Assembly (NCBI GenBank): GCA_021325175.1
Contig: JAJPHS010000035.1
Coordinates: 1-35,768 of the forward strand
Reading direction: 5' to 3'
Source of the DNA: Terriglobia bacterium
Lineage (GTDB): Bacteria > Acidobacteriota > Terriglobia > Bryobacterales > Bryobacteraceae
DNA: 35,768 bases
The notes under the pieces were generated by a model. The model was not told the origin of the DNA. It did not search any database and was given only the letters and a program-made list of their open reading frames with translations. The position numbers and the translations under genes are program-made. Positions 35,560-35,768 of the stretch are shown here, in pieces; position 1 is the first letter of the stretch; every line of letters begins with the position of its first letter.

Positions 35560-35768
35560 GGTGGACCATGATGTGCGCGAGCGGTGAGTTAATGCAGAAG
35601 GACCGGGCACCTCTCGCAAATCGTAAGCTCCTGATTCAATGGGCATTCCAGATTATCGTGCTATCCGCGGTGGACCTGTCCCCGAAGAAATCGGAGGCCG
35701 CTCGCAAAACGGGTAGAAAGATCCTTGAAAACTGAATAGGATAGAGGAACGGCTATTTCCGCGGCCTC
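35560..35768 (+). promoter_or_regulatory. Probable CRISPR leader; array likely begins at or beyond the window end
   Basis: After cas1 the sequence becomes noncoding. GCGAGCGGTG (35577-35586) pairs with CACCTCTCGC (35608-35617) with one mismatch, and GCGAGCGG (35577-35584) is perfectly complementary to CCGCTCGC at 35698-35705. CTTGAAAACTGAATAGG near 35724-35740 is an A-rich leader-like tail. The last bases, GGCTATTTCCGCGGCCTC, may be the start of the first repeat, since GC-rich repeats of this sort occur in such systems. No second repeat is visible to prove it. Confidence 0.4.

Noticed and set aside
35568..35735. Open frame of 55 codons after cas1
   Set aside because: It has no ribosome binding site or domain and overlaps the inverted repeats of the likely leader. 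It does not resemble the missing part of Cas2.

Overview
The window looks like a chromosomal segment from a GC-rich acidobacterium, probably of the Solibacter/Bryobacterales type. Pointers are a TPR/FG-GAP/UnbV protein next to a membrane multihaem cytochrome, a giant TonB receptor with an N-terminal carboxypeptidase-regulatory domain, paired DUF4097 proteins behind an ECF sigma/anti-sigma pair, and an SBBP-repeat remnant. This taxonomic call is inference from gene content.

Layout. Positions 1-13.6 kb form a dense, intact core. On the minus strand lie the cut-off cytochrome and the UnbV protein. On the plus strand follow a small unknown protein, a lytic transglycosylase and fumarase C; then a minus-strand CPBP protease; then an ECF sigma factor, an anti-sigma factor with HEAT-like repeats, two DUF4097 proteins, a glutaryl-CoA dehydrogenase, SecG and tRNA-Leu(GAG). 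From 13.7 to 21.9 kb is a minus-strand block with an Oar-like TonB receptor, a scrap heap of gene fragments, and an iron-uptake cluster (broken PepSY protein, PiuC-like hydroxylase, TonB siderophore receptor, Fur-family regulator with two matching palindromic operators).

From 21.9 kb on the sequence is accessory and heavily rearranged. It holds remnants of an S9 peptidase, an IS1182-like element and an SBBP protein, followed by a three-gene operon (ArsR-rhodanese fusion, persulfide-dioxygenase-like MBL protein, MFS transporter). The MBL gene has an in-frame TGA where relatives usually have cysteine. Then come a tRNA-Thr-like 3' end, a pdxT scrap, small membrane proteins, and pieces of an effector-associated domain, a ribbon-helix-helix protein and an AbiEii-type nucleotidyltransferase.

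The right end (28.4-35.8 kb) is a type I-G (formerly I-U) CRISPR-Cas operon in the order cas7 (csb1), cas5/6 (csb2), cas3, cas8 (csx17), cas1, then a leader-like region. All four interference genes are broken: six single-base losses across them, plus two nonsense codons around the Cas3 HD motif. The last gene is an uninterrupted chimera that joins the first ~27 residues of a Cas2 to a Cas1 that lacks its own N-terminus; no Cas4 is present. The CRISPR array probably starts at or just past the window end. The first 16.7 kb carry no comparable lesions, so the damage looks regional rather than a uniform sequencing artefact, but this cannot be settled from the sequence alone.
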